A DNA stretch of 64,000 bases from Lactarius indigo (GCA_025766275.1 JAFKAC010000015.1:124001-188000), one strand, 5' to 3'; counted from the first letter of the stretch, positions 46,501 to 58,018 are shown. A program made the numbers and translations. Notes: generated from the sequence alone by a model not told the origin.

Positions 46501-47608
46501 CCACTGAGTGGAAGGACTCCTAAGGTCTTCTGTAATAGCTCCTACGCTGAGGTAGCTAAGTCGGTGACAATCCCCCTATGCTAAGGTGGGAAAGGTCCTT
46601 CTATAACACCCCCTTGCGCTAAGGTGACTGGGTTCGTAGTAATGGACGAGCACTGAGGCCTAAGTCCCAAAGGTCACGTGTCACTGGGCTGACCAGTAAG
46701 ACAGGAAGAGGATAAGAGCGAAGTTAAGGGGAAACCTGCACAGAGGCTGAGAGGGGAATGGCCCAAAGAGGATAAGGGTCAAGGGTCAGGGTCAAGGGCT
46801 TGAATGCTGAAGGGACTGAGGCACTCAAGGAGTCAATGGAGATGCAACGCAGATGATTGATTAAGCCAAAGCTAAGGAGCTAAGGCGCACTACAGGGTTC
46901 CCTATATAGTACAGGATTGCGCCTGAGCACATAGTGCTACTGGTTGCTATAGATAGAATAATGTGCTGGCAAGATGGTGTCATGCCAGCAAAGCAGGAGA
47001 AGGGTGTACAAGAATAGCACAGAAGGTGCTAGAACAATCAGATAAGGGGAAAGCATGGGTTCAAGAAAGGTAATGGTCGAAAAGGGAAATGGATCAGAAA
47101 AAGGGAAGGTAACAGGGGAGTTCGTGACACTTATCCTGGAATAGGGCCAGATCCCACATATATGCATTGGGGGAAGTGCCCTCTTTCCAGTGGCATTACC
47201 CTTACAAGCCAGCTCTTTGAGCTTTCAAAGAGATCCTCTTCACACTCCTCAAGATACTTTGAGGCTCAGCTAGGGTTGCTACAGTCAAGAGATGAGCCTA
47301 TAGATGAAACAGAGATAGAGGCAGAGAAGACCAAACCAATATTTGGAGAGGCCTTGGCCTTCTATACTGTTGCTAACCTCTCCCTTGTTGTCTATCATCC
47401 ACTGATAGAGCGCCATAAAAAGTTTGGAAGATGGTCTGGAAAGTGGTCATCAGAGGTATTTGCCCTTGAGACATCAGCAATAGTCAGCCTTGTTGGGATT
47501 TGGACTTACAAAGATCATGTCCATATTTTACGAAGGCACCCAGGACTTACCCTACTTACCCCAGATGAATGTGGTCTTGATAGTGACATTGACTCGGAAA
47601 TGTTGTAG
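43576..47608 (+). pseudogene. Tnp2-type transposase of transposon B (one stop, one solo LTR)
   Basis: Exons 43576-43846, 43907-43987, 44042-45355, 45408-46426 and 47135-47608. The three true introns are 52-60 nt, and the 46427-47129 gap is a solo LTR. The protein follows the A copy throughout: N-terminal CPCSKC, acidic Ser/Asp linker, DGAQLTMKKKSDVWVL, GDMLGSAKLSRMAGH, LDPFHLFYENC, SHCRLCIFQLIHIPFH, GSQATCEWAIGDIGH, HSSRYFEAQ. A TGA at 44839-44841 interrupts the frame. Without the stop and LTR the gene would be full length. Two lesions mean B now depends on a protein supplied elsewhere. Confidence 0.85.
46427..47129. mobile_element. Solo LTR, family 4 (703 bp), inside tnp2 of transposon B
   Basis: TGTCACG...CGTGACA ends form a 7-bp inverted repeat, and CTTAT flanks both sides (46422-46426, 47130-47134). 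Excision of LTR plus one CTTAT rejoins the transposase frame. A CTATATAG motif lies near 46902. No other copy is seen in the window, so the parent element is unknown. Confidence 0.93.
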
Positions 47609-47689
47609 TACTAGGCCTGCCTGTATTTACAAGACCAAAGTGTTTAGCCACAGAGACAGTGATAGCGGAAATGACATACCAGTTGAGCT

Positions 47690-50184
47690 TGTGTCTTGAG
47701 TACTCGGAGCCTGCCCACACCTACTGATGATCTCCCCCAAAGAAAGGGGGTAACTCACCAAGAAGCCATAGTGTTGGGCTGGCGCTTCGAGGTTGCAGCC
47801 CCACGATCACCTAATTGAACTTCCGAAGTACAATAATTAATGGTGGCGCCATCCCAAAGAATTGAGAATAAGTAGACTCACCGAAAATTGTGTCAGTCGA
47901 ATGACCTCCACCAAGTGGCACCAACCAGTTCAAATTTGTGACTGATGTGATTTGATCTGAGTCGAGGTCAAGACCTTGATTGGTGGCAAAGGACGACAGC
48001 TTGTCATCGAAGGGTAAGCCTGGAAAGTGCCTTGGGACATTAGAGGCCTATGCGAGAGAAGATGATCTCACTCACATTGTGGTCCAGGGATCTGGTAACG
48101 AGCCATAGCAGCTGGATTTGCATGGGAACTGGAGGTTGAGGAAGGTGGCAGCTCCACCATTATCGCCTAGAGACGTCCGTGGTCTCATTGCTGTTGGTGC
48201 ATAAGTGTCAGCGTCTCACGCCACAATCTGTCCCACCATCCTCCGAGATGTCCAGTCATGGTCGAAGTGTCATGCCCAGGATCTGGTGGGGAACATATTA
48301 ACAAAGCTCGTCTTACCACGCATTTCGTCAACGACTGACTGTTCCACAGGGCATCTGTTTGCGCCGTGATGGTATCTGGGAAGACTTCACAAATAGTAGG
48401 CCAACAGCTTTGCGACCTATGCCAGAATCATGGGTACGACCACGATGATTACCCTCGAGATAGCTGATGTAGATGACATAGATGTGGTGGACAGAGGGGG
48501 TAAGAAAAATCGCTGAGTCATGTCACTTGAAGTCCGGGAGAGATACTCACCTGATAAGCATATAATGGGTGTGAGCAGAAGGTTATTGGATGGAGGGAGG
48601 TGAATTAGTGGCGACATACCAACAGCGGTGGAGTACAGTATCGGGGATGAGATGACCCCCTTGGAACGTCTGGTTGGTCTCAATCTCGGATGGCGGCCTT
48701 TCTGATTGTGCCCGTTTGGACAGTGGTCATTCAGAGGGGGCCATTTCTGAGGGTATGGCCACTAGATCAGATGGGGCAGATGGAACTCTACCATGAGAGC
48801 TACTCACACAGACACTTGTGGTAGTACTTGGCGTCGACAACAATGAAGGTGTCCTCGGAAGAGGTATGTCCGCCGGTGAGATCTGTGAAGTTGTCTGAGC
48901 ATCGCCAACACCACTTGACCAGAGCTTACCGGTCTCGAGTCCTGTGCGTCGACAAGAAGGATGGCTCTGTTGAAATACCCTCAAAGTAGGACCCTGAAAA
49001 AGAGATCGTCGATTAGCCAAGATATTCGGCCCCATAAAGGAAGAAGCCGTCAAGGTTGAAAATGGTGTCCTAGTCAGTGCGGCGTGAGAATGTTCTGGGG
49101 TCAGTATGGGTGTTGAAACTGTCGTGGAAGACGATGCTTGAAGGGAAGGAGAGGGGACAGTTGGAGGAACGCTCAGTAATAGGGATGGTGTTGCCGATGC
49201 AGAGGCTGATGTCGATATGGTCACTGTAGGCAATGGTGACGGTCCAGCCAAAGCAGAGACCAACATCGATACGGTAGGGATGAGAGAAGGCGAGGATGGT
49301 GATGAGTAAGTGATTGGCAGTGAGCCATTCAACCAGCTTTCGTTGGTGGTACTCAGCCAACTTGGCTCCTGAGAAGTGTATGCTCATAGTATCGACGATT
49401 CGTACGTACCGTCCATTTCCAGTGCCCAGATGGATTCTCGAATCAAGACTGAAAGGCCCGAGGGCTTACAGCCCGGCACAATAAAATGGTACTTGGTGTA
49501 GGCTCAATAACCAAAGAAAATAATGTTGTTGTTGGTAGTGACTCTGGATAGCCAATAGGAGAAAGACCAGGTAAAGACGGTGAAGCAGAACAAATGGGCT
49601 GTGTAGAAGTCATTGGCCATAGTGACTCAACTCTCGGGCTCTCTGAGGGTAATTCACGGGTAGAAGAGAGGGGGCTCAATAAAGTTGCTGGTAGTGGAAT
49701 GTTGCTGGCGTTCCCTCTGCTTGCGCTGAAAGAGACCATTCTATGTCGGAAGAGAGCCGACAGTGGAGACGTTGTCTGATGGGTAGAGAGAAAATCCAGG
49801 ATCAGTGCAATCACTGGCGGTTGTGGGAAAGTCTCTAGAGAACTAACCTGGGATGTCGCTATGGGCACAGGACCCATACCTGGGTCTCCTCTGCAGCGGG
49901 TTGAGGGATGACTTGAATGGGAATGACCTGGACGGCGTCTTCTACGAGCAGTGGAGGAGTAATTGGGACTGGCTCTTCAACAGGCTCAGGGATAGCTCCC
50001 CCGTCGATGAGCCGTACAATGATTTGCACTGGTTCCTCAATGGGCTGAGGGGCAACAATGTGAATGACTCCTGTGAAGCAGAGTGAACCTCATTCCATAT
50101 GCTTAAGAAGAATTCTCACTTACCGGTCTTGAGAGTATTGTCGGAGATGGTGCTCAAAGGGAAGGAGAAGGACTTGGACGGCAT
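47690..50184 (-). CDS. Unidentified multi-exon gene 4 of transposon B
   Basis: Probable start ATG at 50184 (MPSKSFSFPLSTISDNTLKT), splicing at 50123-50071 into VIHIVAPQPIEEPVQIIV. Further GT-AG introns appear near 49845-49778, 49410-49370 and 48550. Exons are rich in Pro, Ser and Thr (for example TLLSPLSSTRELPSESPRVE). The 3' end is uncertain and converges on tnp2. I recognise no domain. Length, frame and splice signals suggest a real gene, but most exon limits are not fixed. In transposon A the matching position holds only minisatellites. Confidence 0.5.
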
Positions 50185-50342
50185 GGTTGACGCAGAGACT
50201 GATGCCATGATGATATTGATTCTGTGTCGATGCAGTCCCCAAACAGTTTAGTCGACGCAGACGTCGACATCGGTATGATACGCATAAGAGAAGTCTTCCC
50301 CAGAGAGAAATGAGGAAGAATTGATGAGCAAGCTAGCGGCAC

Positions 50343-50621
50343 AGATAATCAAAGATAGCCCAGTTTCGGATTACAGAAAGGCAGCCAAAACCAAATTTCA
50401 TTATGTAACAAAAAAGACAATTTCGGTCAATCTTGTGCCCTGACTATCACCAGTATTCTGACTTAGGTTTGACTGGAACTGACTACCAAATGACTCTGAC
50501 CCACCTTTGCCGACTTTGCAAAATTTTTGACTACCAACAGTCTTGGCTCAACCTGAATTGGACCACAGCTGACATACCCGGACTGCCGGCGACTAATTCC
50601 GGTTTTTCCTTTTTTACTGAG
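50343..50621. repeat. Right end of transposon B
   Basis: Short subterminal region with TGACT words (TTTGACTGGAACTGACTACC), then TTCCTTTTTTACTGAG, the inverse of the left end, followed by GATGACC. Confidence 0.8.
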
Positions 50622-50628
50622 GATGACC

Positions 50629-51837
50629 TCTCACCACAATGAGTCCCCATCACCCATTCCTTCCATGTCCTCCACCCAACACAATGACCAGCTCGCACTC
50701 CTCTCCACTCTTGTCAACAACTCCTCTGCCACCATTGTTAACCCCAACTCCACCAACAACACCACAACCACTAGAGCTGCAACCCTCAATCATACCACTG
50801 TGCAGCATGAGGGTGACGGGCCTATCACTATTGAAGAACTGCACCAGACACTGCAACGATTCCCTGTGCCCTTACAGGGAACTCTCAGCAACGATACAGC
50901 AGCAACTCAACCAACACTGCCTCCAATGTACACCCTCACTAACCCAGACACTGGTGAGCCCAAAATGTTTATCACCGAAGACGAGCTTTTTTGGCTTCAA
51001 GCAGCTGTCTCATGTGGTGCAACCACCGAACGCCATGAAGAAGTACGAACAAGAATGGAAGGAGACAGCGGTGCAGTGGCAGTGGGAGCAACTGCATATT
51101 GCTGCATGCCATCACAAGATGAGGCAGGAGAGGAAGGAATATTGGACAAAGCTGAGGATGAAGACGAGCTTATTGACCACTACCCCATCAGGCATGCATT
51201 CCTTGAACATGAATTCCATGCTGATGATCCAACCGCCACTCCCTACCTCATCGACACATCGGGGAACCCCCTGCACTGAGGACAAGTCGCCGTGGCACAA
51301 GCGGCTCGTTATACACCAATGGGTGTCAGAGACCCCGCCGTCCGAGCCGTTATCCCTAAAGGGTTCAGGGTCAATCGAGGACCCAATTACATTCCATTCC
51401 TGATCAAGTTCCCCAACGGACAAACAGTACAAGCATCCCACGTACAGGTTATCTGAGGAGGAGACCCCCTCGTACTTGGACTAGCTCCAGGATCAGGCTT
51501 CCTGTATGGGAAACCCCTCTATGCCACACCACACCTCCCAAAGGACAATCGTGCCATCATTCCCCACGAAGAATACTTCATGCTTCATGATCATCATCCT
51601 GCTGACCTACTACTGATGTGTATCAGGGATGTCACCCTCATTGAGGAGCTGCGACGGTATAGGCAATTCGCGTTTGCTGAGGACCAGCTGGAGAAATGGA
51701 TTAGGAGGTTGCAGGAGGAGAAGTACATGGCGACAGAGGACAAAAAGGCCAGTATCTATCGTCTCGAACGAGCTAACATACTGGAACGGATGGAAGACAA
51801 GGCTGAGCAAATGCGGCAAGAATTGAAGGCAGATTAG
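50629..51837 (+). pseudogene. Gypsy F post-chromodomain tail
   Basis: Continues the pol frame after transposon B. A Ser/Thr/Asn-rich linker is followed by ITIEELHQTLQRFPVPLQGT, MYTLTNPDTGEPK, DELIDHYPIRHAFLEHEF, VNRGPNYIPF, ASHVQVI, PLVLGLAPGSGFLYGKPLYA and a charged helix (FAEDQLEKWIRRLQEEK). It ends at TAG near 51837. In-frame TGA codons at 51277-51279 and 51454-51456 stand where element D has Arg and His. The same domain occurs in C and D. I know of no named domain of this type after a chromodomain. Confidence 0.8.
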
Positions 51838-51869
51838 TGAGGTGGGCCTCACTCCTGAAAAGGGGGTGA

Positions 51870-52371
51870 TGTTACAGTACAGACTTCGACGTGTGACTCA
51901 TAGCCAGTTATGACTACAGCCCGATACTAGTATTAGTCATGGACTCTTACATCGCATCAGTCAGCATAGTAGTTCGCATGTGATTGTGACTCATGTATGA
52001 CTCATTCCTAGGATAGCTGTACTAGGGTTCAAGCTAGTTACACTATTGGTTACTTACTATTCCAGTGGCACTTTAAAGCCCACGTGTATCTGTATAAGTA
52101 GACACTCTGGAAGACCAAGGATCTCTATCTTGGTCTTCTTCAATCCACCATCTTGATTCATCTCTCGTCTTGCCTTAGTCTCAGACTAAGTGTACCTCCA
52201 CTTCTATCCCTCAAGGGATAGTACTCTTTCACCTTTGCTGCAGCATGTGCCAGAAGAGCCCCTGTTCAGCTTGCATTGGGTTGACATGTGATCCCCATTC
52301 GCCTGATATCCGCTAAGTCGATTACGCCTGACCAAGAGTCCAAGTCAGACTAACACTGGTGGAGTGTAACA
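51870..52371 (+). repeat. 3' LTR of gypsy F
   Basis: TGTTACAGTACAG to GTGTAACA, preceded by the polypurine tract AAAAGGGGGTGA (51858-51869). It has CA at CpG positions where the 5' LTR has TG. Confidence 0.92.
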
Positions 52372-53373
52372 TCCTTGTGCTTGGTGCTGGGCTTGGCTGC
52401 GGTTGCTGAAACCTGTGCAGTCAAGTCCGTGACCTTTTGGGTGAGAATGCTGACTACCTGGCCTAAGTCACTTATTAGGCAAAGGCAGTCGTCAAGGGTA
52501 GGAGGGCGAGGCGGGACGGTGGGAGCTGTGGGAGTAGTAGAACCTGCAGAAGCAGACATTTTGTTTAATTTGTCCTGTCTTTTTCTCTCTTCGTATCTTC
52601 TAATCAACTCTTGGCAATCTTCTATGAGACTTAACTGTTCATCTGCAGAAAGATTGTCCCAATCGTCGAATCCTTGGATCCACTCACATTCTTCTTTTGT
52701 GAGTATGACCGAGTACTTAGATTTGACTCCTTGGGGATACTGAGCTTGCATGTGAAGGGCACGTTGCTTCCCTTTTGGAGCTATGATGAGAAGAGGGAGA
52801 AGGGGGAGGAGAGAGTTCGGGGATTAATGCTGCTGCAAAGCCAATGAGATCTGAGACTGTGAATGGGGTCCCAGGAATAGGCTCAAAGGCACCAAAAAGT
52901 TCTAAAAGTGCAAAATGAAATTTGCAATCGTGGTAAAGAGCCCAGACGTAAAGTTCTGGATTGTTCCTTGGCTTGTGCTCAAGGGAGAAGATGTAATGAA
53001 CTTCTTCACTGGCAAATATGCCTTGTTGGTGAATTACTGGGGGTGCATAGGGATCGTCAACAAGGATCTTGTTGGGGGAGTGTGCTGAGTGATAAGAGTG
53101 CTCCGAAGCTGCTGTCAGAGTAGGAGATGTGAATTGGGGAGAAGGGATTGGATCTGAGGATGATTCTTCCCCAAGGATGTGAAGCAATGCCAAAGCAGAG
53201 GCTTGGTTTGGAGTGAAGTATGAATGTGGGGGTGATGGTGGCACAGGCACCAGAAGGATGACTTCTTGTTTCCTCCTAAAGAGAAGTTGAAGACAATGAC
53301 GGACATTCGCAAATATGCAAGGCAGTTTGAAAATGGAAGGTGGTAATATATGACAATGTGTTACAATGACCAC
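52372..53373 (-). pseudogene. Gag-like fragment of an unknown retroelement
   Basis: Two overlapping minus-strand frames: an N-terminal half (ALLELFGAFEPIPGTPFTV, SDLIGFAAALIPELSPPPSP) and a C-terminal half (ILTKEECEWIQGFDDWDNLS, EDCQELIRRYEERKRQDK, then a Pro/Thr linker and LGQVVSILTQKVTDLTAQV, coiled-coil-like). It is cut at 52371 by the LTR of element F. The shift between halves may be an intron or a lesion. Family not recognised; the layout (structured region, coiled coil, linker) suits a gag but is not proof. Confidence 0.4.
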
Positions 53374-53901
53374 AGAATGCTAAGTCGAAGGTGAATGGAG
53401 AGTCCAATCAAGCAAGACCAATACACAGTGATAGTTTCACACTGCACGAGGCTGTGGCGATAATGGAACACTCAAGAGAGATGTAATGAGTTTGTGCAAG
53501 AACACAAGGCTGTCTGCCACAGTCTCCTCGACCTATTGGCTGCCTCTCATGCCGAAGCGCTCTCAAACTTTTCTGTTTACTTCACATACAGCTGTCGCAG
53601 GCTAGGCCTGGCAGGCTTCTCTTCCACTTGCAGCTTATCTGGTGTGGTGACCAGTTCTGCAAGCAGTACCCAGGAACTTTACTGATGACCAGATAAAGTC
53701 CTATAGGCAAGCACAATCTATGCCGATTTTATGGACACTAGAGTTGTACCAAGATAGCACAGATTCTGCCTACGAAGGTCCACAGGCAAAGAGTGAGGTG
53801 TGTGACACAAGGGACTTGTGGTCGTCAACCACCTAAAAGGGAATGAAGGGAAATGCTGGTAAACAAGAGTAAAAAGGCATGTGAAAAGGAACTTGTCCTA
53901 A
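53374..53901. other. Unassigned interval left of the family 3 LTR
   Basis: No supported gene. 53505-53550 resembles part of the copia leader at 33619-33665. The rest may be leader sequence of the retroelement at 52372-53373. Confidence 0.35.
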
Positions 53902-54012
53902 TGTAGCAGTATGATTTATCGTGACAACTAGACCAAGCAAAAGAGTAAGTGAACTGAACTAGTGCACACTCAAGCCTAACGTGGAGACAAGTCACGCACT
54001 GAATGTACAGTC

Positions 54013-57000
54013 TAGTGATTTGCAGACTTGGCTCAGCCTGAAAGCTGGGTAAACAGCCTGGCTTTTGGTGGCCCATGGCCTCATGTTGCAGAGGCCAGGG
54101 CCTTCACCTATGGCCTCCAAGGGCTTTGGCCTGATATGGCCTGCAAGCCACAGCCTTATATGTTGTTGGCTTGTAGGGCTTACAAGCCACAGCCCATATG
54201 TCAGAACAAGAACAAGCCATTTTAAAACTTGAGTCACACAACATGTGACTGAACAATGGATACTAGGCTACTCTAAAACTGTGAGCCAGACAAGTCTACC
54301 ACTTCTGTATCATTTCCACCGGCATTCACAACATTGTCATCTTCATCAGAGGCCCCTTCCACCAAAAGGTCATTGCCTGCATCTACAACCTCAATCACCA
54401 TGCTATTTTGGTTTGTAGTTTCTTCATCGGTGTGGTCAAGTGCTTCTTCCTCCTCAGCAACGCTCAGGACCTCCCTCACCATGAGATCCTGGCTGATAAG
54501 CCACTTGAGGCACTGTAAAGCCTCCACAATGTTGGCATCAAGGTGGTTGCGCTGCTTCAATATTGTGATGCCAGCTGCTGAGAAGGCCCTTTCACTTGAC
54601 ACAGACAACGCCATAACTGCAAGGTAGTCACAAGTGAGTGACTGCCATGTTGGGTAACGGCTTCCATACAACTAGAGTAAACATATCATGAGATCAGTCA
54701 AGAAGTAAAAACATGATATGCATCCCCCACCAACAGACAATCCCAACGTCCTCTGGCACGACCTCACATGTGTTGAGATAGAGCTTCCATTCTTCTAGGG
54801 AGCTGTTGGCTGTGTTGGTGAATTGTTAATGGCCTTCATCATCGGATGACAAGTCCGTGTCTATGTCATCAATGTTCTGGTGTCCAGGTTTGGGGGCCAT
54901 CTTGTGAACACTTGCAACTTGTGGCTGTTTGTTTTTGTTCTTCTCATTATCACATGCAAGGAACTTGATAATTGTGTCAGTAATGAGTAAGAACTTGAAC
55001 AGATAGACAGTGATTGGCTTACGCATTTATGGACAAGTTCTTCAACCTCTTTGACAAGGTAAGCTGGCCAGTGCTTCACAAAATGCCCCATCTTCTTCTT
55101 GGGGTCGAGGACTGTGCCACAATACTCTGATCAGTGCACAAGCATGAAGGTAATAAGTTCTTACCCATAGCCATGATATGGGCATCAGATGCGGCGGAGC
55201 GCTGGTAATATTCATTGAGCTTCCACATTCCTGCATCAAGAGCTGGTGCCAGGAACACATAATGGGGTTTACTTGAGGCTTTGTCCCACGCTGCGTGCAT
55301 CTTCTCCAGTGCTGGGAGTGCATTTTGAAGGGTCGGTATTGAGGAAGATGAGAATGCTTGCTGGGCGTCACTTGCATGCTGGATAAAGGCAGTGCATCAG
55401 TAGTATTCAAGCACAGTAGTGTACTTCCAAGAGTCTTACCTGGAGAGCATTACAGAATAACTGCATGCGTTTCCATTCTTCATTATTCAGAGCGAGTGCC
55501 ATTACCTTTTGCTGCTTGTCCAGGGTGTTTTCTTTGAGCCCAAGTTCCAAAACGAATTCTTTGATCGCCTGCACAACAGCACAACAAGTATTGAGAACAT
55601 TACAAAAAGGAATAGGATGTGTACTTACATCACGTCGTGACTCAGCACAAGTGAGCATGACATATGTCAAAGTCCACCCTACCTTCATGTCAAGGAGGAG
55701 CTAAATGGGTTGGAGATTGCAACAGTATTGGATGGCCATGAATGCTCCTTTGCATTGGGCCGAGGAGTGGGCCTACATCCTCTCATGTTACATGAGAGAA
55801 TTGGATACAAAATGGACATACCTTCACACAGATAGCATGGATGATGCCAACTTCATCACACTCAGCTACTCCTACATCCTCCAGAAGGTCATCGTCATCT
55901 GCACTCCCGTCATAGAATTTTGACTTGCTGCATGTTGTTATCAGTGCTTGTGTTGCCAAGTTGATAATGTGCACGAGACATCTGCATGAGCCAGCATAAG
56001 AAAGGGTAGTAGGACCAACATATGAGTGGTACATACCTAATATGTCGCTGTTTGATGTTGAAAGAGGATCCGGTCTTGTGTTGGTAATAGTCCACGAATT
56101 CTTGAAGCACAGTTTCATTGTTCTTTGCATTGTCACAGGTGATGTGTCTGACCTAGAGAATTGAGTTGTGGTTGTACAACTCACGAGTTACCAACCTTAC
56201 CTTGTGTACAATCTGGAGACGGTCGCACACCTTATATAGTGCTTGGCCAAGTCATTTGCCATTGTGGGCTGTGTTCATTTGAACAAACCCAAGTAAAGCT
56301 TGCTCAACTGTCCACTCCCCAGGTCCACACTCTTCAATCCAGTGGCCAGTGACAGTGAAGTAGGCGTCACAATTGCTGGCTTGCCATGTGTCACACATCA
56401 GACTGACTTCACCACTGACAGTGGGACCCTAATAAGTGAATGTGATATAATATCAGCTGAAAGTAATTAAAAAAAATGAAAGGAAAAAAAAAAAAAAAAC
56501 ATTAAGGTGATCCCATAACAAGCACAGTTGTTGCTTGAACATCTTGATAATGTGCCCTTGTGACTGCTTGGGTGAGGGAAGTCAAATACTGGTGTTCTGG
56601 GGAGCTTGGGATGTGTTGTTAAGCATTTTCTTGAACGCAGCATTATTGAATGCCAAAATCGGCTATAATGCTCATGCACATTAGTATGGGACGCTTGGAG
56701 AAATAGAGGTATAAAGTACATACCTGATTTATTTGGATAAGCCACTCAAGGGCAGCGGTCTTGAGAGCCTTGCTGCTAAACGGGATTGGCCTTGCACCTG
56801 GGTCTTCGGGGCCAAAATACTCCATAACTGATGGTTCCTTGTCAACACACTTGCACTGCTTGGAATCCAAAGGTAGCATAGAGTTAAACTTGTTTGCGTT
56901 GCACCATTTTCAATAGTGTGTCTAAGATATGAATGTGGGATTAATAAAAGTGATCCCAATGTGATGAACACATCACAAGACATACCATGTGCAGAGCTGC

Positions 57001-58018
57001 TGCATGACAGTGAAGGGTGGAATGTTCACCTATCAGAACTTTATCCTGCTTAGGGCATCCTAGACCCTGCCTATGAAATGTGATAAGAAAGCACCAAAGT
57101 GAACCAAAAAAAAAAAAGGTCACTTACATGCACAGGTTACACCACATACATTCCTTGTTTTGACCCAGTATATGGGGTACTGCAGTGAAAAAGGCCTTGA
57201 TGTTGGCTGTTGGGTCAGTCCTGTTCAGCCGTTCATTTTGCAGATTGTCGACATCGACAATCTCAATAATTGAAACATCAGTTTGCAGCCCTGTTGAGAG
57301 TTGCCTGGGGGTCTTCTTTGGCTTCTTTGCTTTGGGGAGATCTGCGGCAACATCAGCATTGCCATCTGTGTCAAGTGTGCTGTGTGACGAAAGCTGGCCA
57401 GGTCACTTAGTTGAAGTCCAAGTTGGCACTGGACCAGGGCTTGGGGACAATGACTCCACATCAAAATCTGTGGGCATTGTTGACACAAATGGCTCAGGGA
57501 CAGCCTGGACCAGTGAAGAGGGTTGAGGCATGGAAGCCAAGCCCATAGATGCGACAGTGACAGCCCTGCGATGTGAAGTCAGCTCTAAGTTACCTGCATT
57601 TTTGGCTTTCAATTTTGCCGTGGGCAGTATTTTGCAGGTACTAGCTGGTTGGAAAGACACGGCCTATGGGGGTAAAAAAATAGACTTGAAGAGGCTTGAT
57701 TTTTGTATGGGAATACAGCATGGTAGCAACTTTAGATGAGTTGAGTTGCACAGTCAGTAGCTGCAGATCACAGCCACTTGAATCCATGTGCACGCGTATC
57801 AGACCAGGAATTTGCTGGCAAGGAACACTGTTGATGTAACATTGATGGCATGGCCCTGCAAACCAGAGCCCAGGCCACAGGCTGTGCAAGTGGCCCACCT
57901 AATTTGCAGCCTGAGCCTCAAGCCCCTTTGGGCTGCCTCTGTGGCCAAGGCCTGGCCCGTCTTATGTTGGCTGGCTTAGGCTGGCTTCAGGCCTACAGGC
58001 TGGGCTGGGAAATCACTA
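54013..58018 (-). mobile_element. hAT-type DNA transposon (4006 bp)
   Basis: Inverted ends TAGTGATTT and AAATCACTA, flanked by the 8-bp duplication GTACAGTC (54005-54012, 58019-58026). 8-bp duplications and TAGNG-like ends are typical of hAT elements. Both ends carry subterminal runs of GGCCT/AGGCC and AGCCT words (54030-54200 and 57845-58005). It encodes one spliced transposase on the minus strand. Confidence 0.92.
54273..57787 (-). pseudogene. hAT transposase, multi-exon, with nonsense codons
   Basis: Probable start at 57787. Ser/Pro N-terminus, a BED-like zinc finger split by an intron (CMWCNLCM, then HSTLHCHAAALH), a DDE region (VSGEVSLMCDTWQASNCDAY, VRHITCDNAKNNETVLQEFV, CLVHIINLATQAL), a helical insertion (LNEYYQRSAASDAHIMAM) and the hATC dimerisation domain (YPTWQSLTCDYLAVMALSVS, SERAFSAAGITILKQRNHLD, about 54480-54660). 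In-frame TGA at 57403-57405, 56582-56584 and 56252-56254 fit CGA to TGA. Introns are plausible GT-AG, but not every exon limit is fixed. hAT transposases cut and rejoin the element; this copy is probably dead. Confidence 0.75.

Larger units (their letters stand above)
39235..50621. mobile_element. DNA transposon B: second Tnp2-type element, 7-bp target duplication
   Basis: 11.4 kb. Ends CTCAGTAAAAAAGGAAA on both sides (inverted). GATGACC flanks it (39228-39234, 50622-50628), and removal restores the gypsy F frame after the chromodomain. Relative to A it is inverted: partner gene (minus) and tnp2 (plus) diverge from 43375-43575. It has two extra minus-strand genes, one between the left end and the partner gene and one between tnp2 and the right end. 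Solo LTRs at 39882 and 46427 are later insertions. About 9.9 kb remain without them. Confidence 0.9.
26857..52371 (+). mobile_element. Ty3/gypsy chromovirus F, split by copia and transposon B
   Basis: Two 502-bp LTRs (26857-27358, 51870-52371) in the same orientation enclose gag, pol and tail. Subtracting the copia element (28398-34728 with one duplication) and transposon B (39228-50621 with one duplication) leaves a normal-sized element of about 7.8 kb. Flanks CAAAG and TCCTT do not match, so the ends were rearranged or the two LTRs come from different insertions. Many TGA codons make it dead. Confidence 0.85.

Noticed and set aside
48417..49387. Individual Ser/Thr-rich frames as separate secreted proteins
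   Set aside because: Splice signals join them into one minus-strand gene and no signal peptide is evident.
50639..51403. Second frame overlapping the gypsy tail (ends LKGSGSIEDPITF), also partly conserved in C and D
   Set aside because: The other frame is better conserved over its whole length and joins the pol frame; the overlap similarity follows from nucleotide conservation.
53505..53720. tRNA-like or SINE gene
   Set aside because: No cloverleaf or clear A and B boxes could be drawn.
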